Positions 33,706 through 34,510 of a stretch of 34,510 nt of DNA are shown piece after piece. Source of the DNA: Sutterella sp. (GTDB lineage: Bacteria; Pseudomonadota; Gammaproteobacteria; Burkholderiales; Burkholderiaceae_F); assembly GCA_019418605.1 (NCBI GenBank), contig DYBN01000051.1, forward strand, positions 1-34,510. Reading direction: 5' to 3'. The notes beneath the pieces are model-generated. The model saw only the letters and a program-made list of their open reading frames with translations. It was not told where the DNA came from and ran no database searches. Within the stretch, counting starts at the first letter, position 1. The number at the start of each line of letters is the position of its first letter. The translations under genes and the position numbers were made by a program.

Positions 33706-34101
33706 TCAGTAACGTTTCAGTGGAAATTCACGGTGGTGTGCGATGCCTATTCTTCCTGCCCTTTTTGGTCGCGCAGTCCCTAACGACGACCTAGACGCGG
33801 AACACCCAAACAGGCCCTTACCATCTTCTCGGAAATGTCCTCCGAGAAGCTCTGATAAACTCATTGCACGGGGAGTTTCTCGACTGAGGCTGTGCGGTTC
33901 GCCTGAGCGGGCAGAGGACGGCAGTTTTTGGGACTCTGAAAGAAGCGCTTCTTCTGCTCCCGCATTTCCGCTAGGTACAGCAGAGGAAGGTCCCGATTCA
34001 ATGTTTTCCACATCGACGCTGTCAATCAGGCGGATTACTGTCCCTTCCTGATTTTTTATTGCGTAGTCTCTAACAGTGTTGACGGACGCAAGATGCCCCA
34101 C
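33706..34101 (-). CDS. Doubtful frame of unknown function upstream of the IS1634-like element
   Basis: The frame encodes 131 residues from a GTG at 34099-34101 and stays open upstream to about 34240 without another start codon. Its last 9 residues lie inside the inverted repeat of the element, so the natural 3' end has been replaced. The sequence (SVNTVRDYAIKNQEGTVIRL, a Ser/Glu/Pro-rich middle, then MSLSELLGG and DGK) is not one I recognise. The SLSEL-x-GG and DGK motif is shared with the frame at 31220-31405. No ribosome-binding site is visible. It may be a truncated gene or non-coding. Confidence 0.35.
   Translation of the reverse strand: MGHLASVNTVRDYAIKNQEGTVIRLIDSVDVENIESGPSSAVPSGNAGAEEALLSESQKLPSSARSGEPHSLSRETPRAMSLSELLGGHFREDGKGLFGCSASRSSLGTARPKRAGRIGIAHHREFPLKRY
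33848..33861. repeat. 14-base sequence shared by both flanks of the IS1634-like element
   Basis: AGCTCTGATAAACT occurs here and at 31263-31276, in the same orientation, inside the codons for SLSEL of both unknown frames. Flanking bases are partly similar. It is too short and too far from the element ends to be a simple target duplication. Confidence 0.6.
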
Positions 34102-34192
34102 TTTGGACGCGTATTCTTGACCCGCTTTTTTAAGTGAGTTTGATCCAGATCCGCGGACAGAACGAGACTGGTTTTGGCATGGGTGACTGCAA

Positions 34193-34217
34193 GGCGCCGA
34201 CGAGGGCGCTTTTTTTG
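34193..34217 (+). terminator. Plus-strand terminator
   Basis: GCGCC (34194-34198) pairs with GGCGC (34205-34209) and is followed by eight T residues (34210-34217). No plus-strand gene is recognisable upstream. The stretch 34102-34255 is otherwise without a recognisable gene. The terminator may protect the following IS21-like element or mark the lost end of a gene. Confidence 0.6.
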
Positions 34218-34255
34218 TAACTGCCGACGGTGACTACCCGAAAATTTGTTTCGTT

Positions 34256-34383
34256 TGTGTAGACAACACTCCCGTGTTTGTATCAATTGCAAGACAAAAA
34301 ATTCTCCTCTATGATATTGGGTCTCAAGAACATCCGACTAGATAGACGTATATATAACCCACTCACTCATGGAGGAGCTTGAT
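34256..34383 (+). other. Possible left end and leader of an IS21-like element
   Basis: IS21-family ends start with TGT; a TGTGTAGACA sequence at 34256 is a candidate end, about 115-130 bases before the transposase start, a usual distance. The other end is outside the window, so the boundary cannot be proven. Confidence 0.3.
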
Positions 34384-34510
34384 TTGCTCGACATTGATCT
34401 TTCCCAGCGGATCAGAGAGCTTGGTCAACAGGGCCACAAGATTCGCTCGATTGCACGCGAGCTCAACGTCGCGCGCAATACCGTGCGCCGCTATCTGCGC
34501 GATCCCCGGC
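34384..34510 (+). CDS. istA: IS21-type transposase IstA, N-terminal part (cut by window edge)
   Basis: The frame begins either at ATG 34369-34371 or, more likely, at TTG 34384-34386, because GGAGGAG at 34371-34377 lies 6 bases before the TTG and would be inside the gene otherwise. The 42 visible residues form a helix-turn-helix: LSQRIRELGQQGHKIRSIA, then RELNVARNTVRRYLRDPR, typical of the N-terminus of IS21 IstA. The DDE catalytic core lies outside the window, so completeness cannot be judged. It is the only protein-coding gene on the plus strand here. Confidence 0.7.
   Translation, partial: MLDIDLSQRIRELGQQGHKIRSIARELNVARNTVRRYLRDPR

Larger units (their letters stand above)
31393..33732 (-). 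mobile_element. Complete IS1634/IS4-like insertion sequence (2340 bases)
   Basis: Inverted repeats of 24 bases end the element: CGTGAATTTCCAC, six variable bases, then GTTAC at 31393-31416, and the reverse complement of the same pattern at 33709-33732. Inside lies one transposase gene. The 156 bases between the gene start and the right repeat contain several palindromes. No obvious direct target repeat flanks the element; IS1634 members can make long and variable duplications. Confidence 0.82.

Noticed and set aside
31220..34101. The shared 14-base word as a long target duplication of the IS1634-like element
   Set aside because: A duplication should touch both element ends in direct orientation. 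The words lie about 116 bases outside each end and the adjoining sequences do not match.
34056..34292. 78-codon minus-strand frame
   Set aside because: It is basic and low in recognisable features, has no ribosome-binding site, and spans the plus-strand terminator.

Overview
The window is a GC-rich chromosomal segment in which every cellular gene reads on the minus strand. The core genes, the Burkholderiales-type KdsA, and the mix of an anaerobic ribonucleotide reductase with Gram-negative envelope genes suggest an anaerobic or microaerophilic betaproteobacterium. A Sutterellaceae-like gut organism is my best guess. That placement is an inference from protein content, not from a database search.

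Reading in the direction of transcription (high to low coordinates), the layout is as follows. (1) 34.5-29.5 kb is a mobile-element zone: the start of an IS21-type transposase gene on the plus strand, a complete IS1634/IS4-like element whose transposase ends in four AT-hook-like repeats (31393-33732), a 254-base remnant, and a complete ISAs1-like element (29477-31138). (2) 29.3-24.0 kb is the classical translation/envelope cluster rpsB-tsf-pyrH-frr-uppS-cdsA, with intrinsic terminators between several genes. (3) 23.8-19.1 kb is pyrG-kdsA-eno-ftsB plus a small unknown gene, closed by a strong terminator. (4) 18.9-16.7 kb is htpG with a near-consensus sigma-32 promoter and its own long-stemmed terminator. 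(5) 16.7-8.3 kb is rmuC, parC, a NarX-type sensor kinase without a partner regulator, a membrane-anchored metallophosphoesterase and dxr. (6) 8.1-5.2 kb is nrdD-nrdG, the anaerobic ribonucleotide reductase, behind probable tandem NrdR boxes. (7) 5.1-0 kb is rseP-bamA-ompH-lpxD (lpxD cut by the window edge), the outer-membrane assembly and lipid A cluster.

The usual proteobacterial order uppS-cdsA-dxr-rseP-bamA-ompH-lpxD is therefore present but split twice: once between cdsA and dxr by about ten genes, and once between dxr and rseP by nrdDG. Together the genes cover protein synthesis start-up, isoprenoid and undecaprenyl carrier synthesis, phospholipid precursors, KDO and lipid A, outer-membrane protein insertion, and envelope stress proteolysis.

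The least explained part is the mobile-element zone: a transposase with a C-terminal AT-hook-like array, an ISAs1-type transposase with an unusual N-terminal extension, and short related sequences encoding an SLSEL-x-GG motif on both sides of the IS1634-like element. No tRNA, rRNA or CRISPR array was seen.
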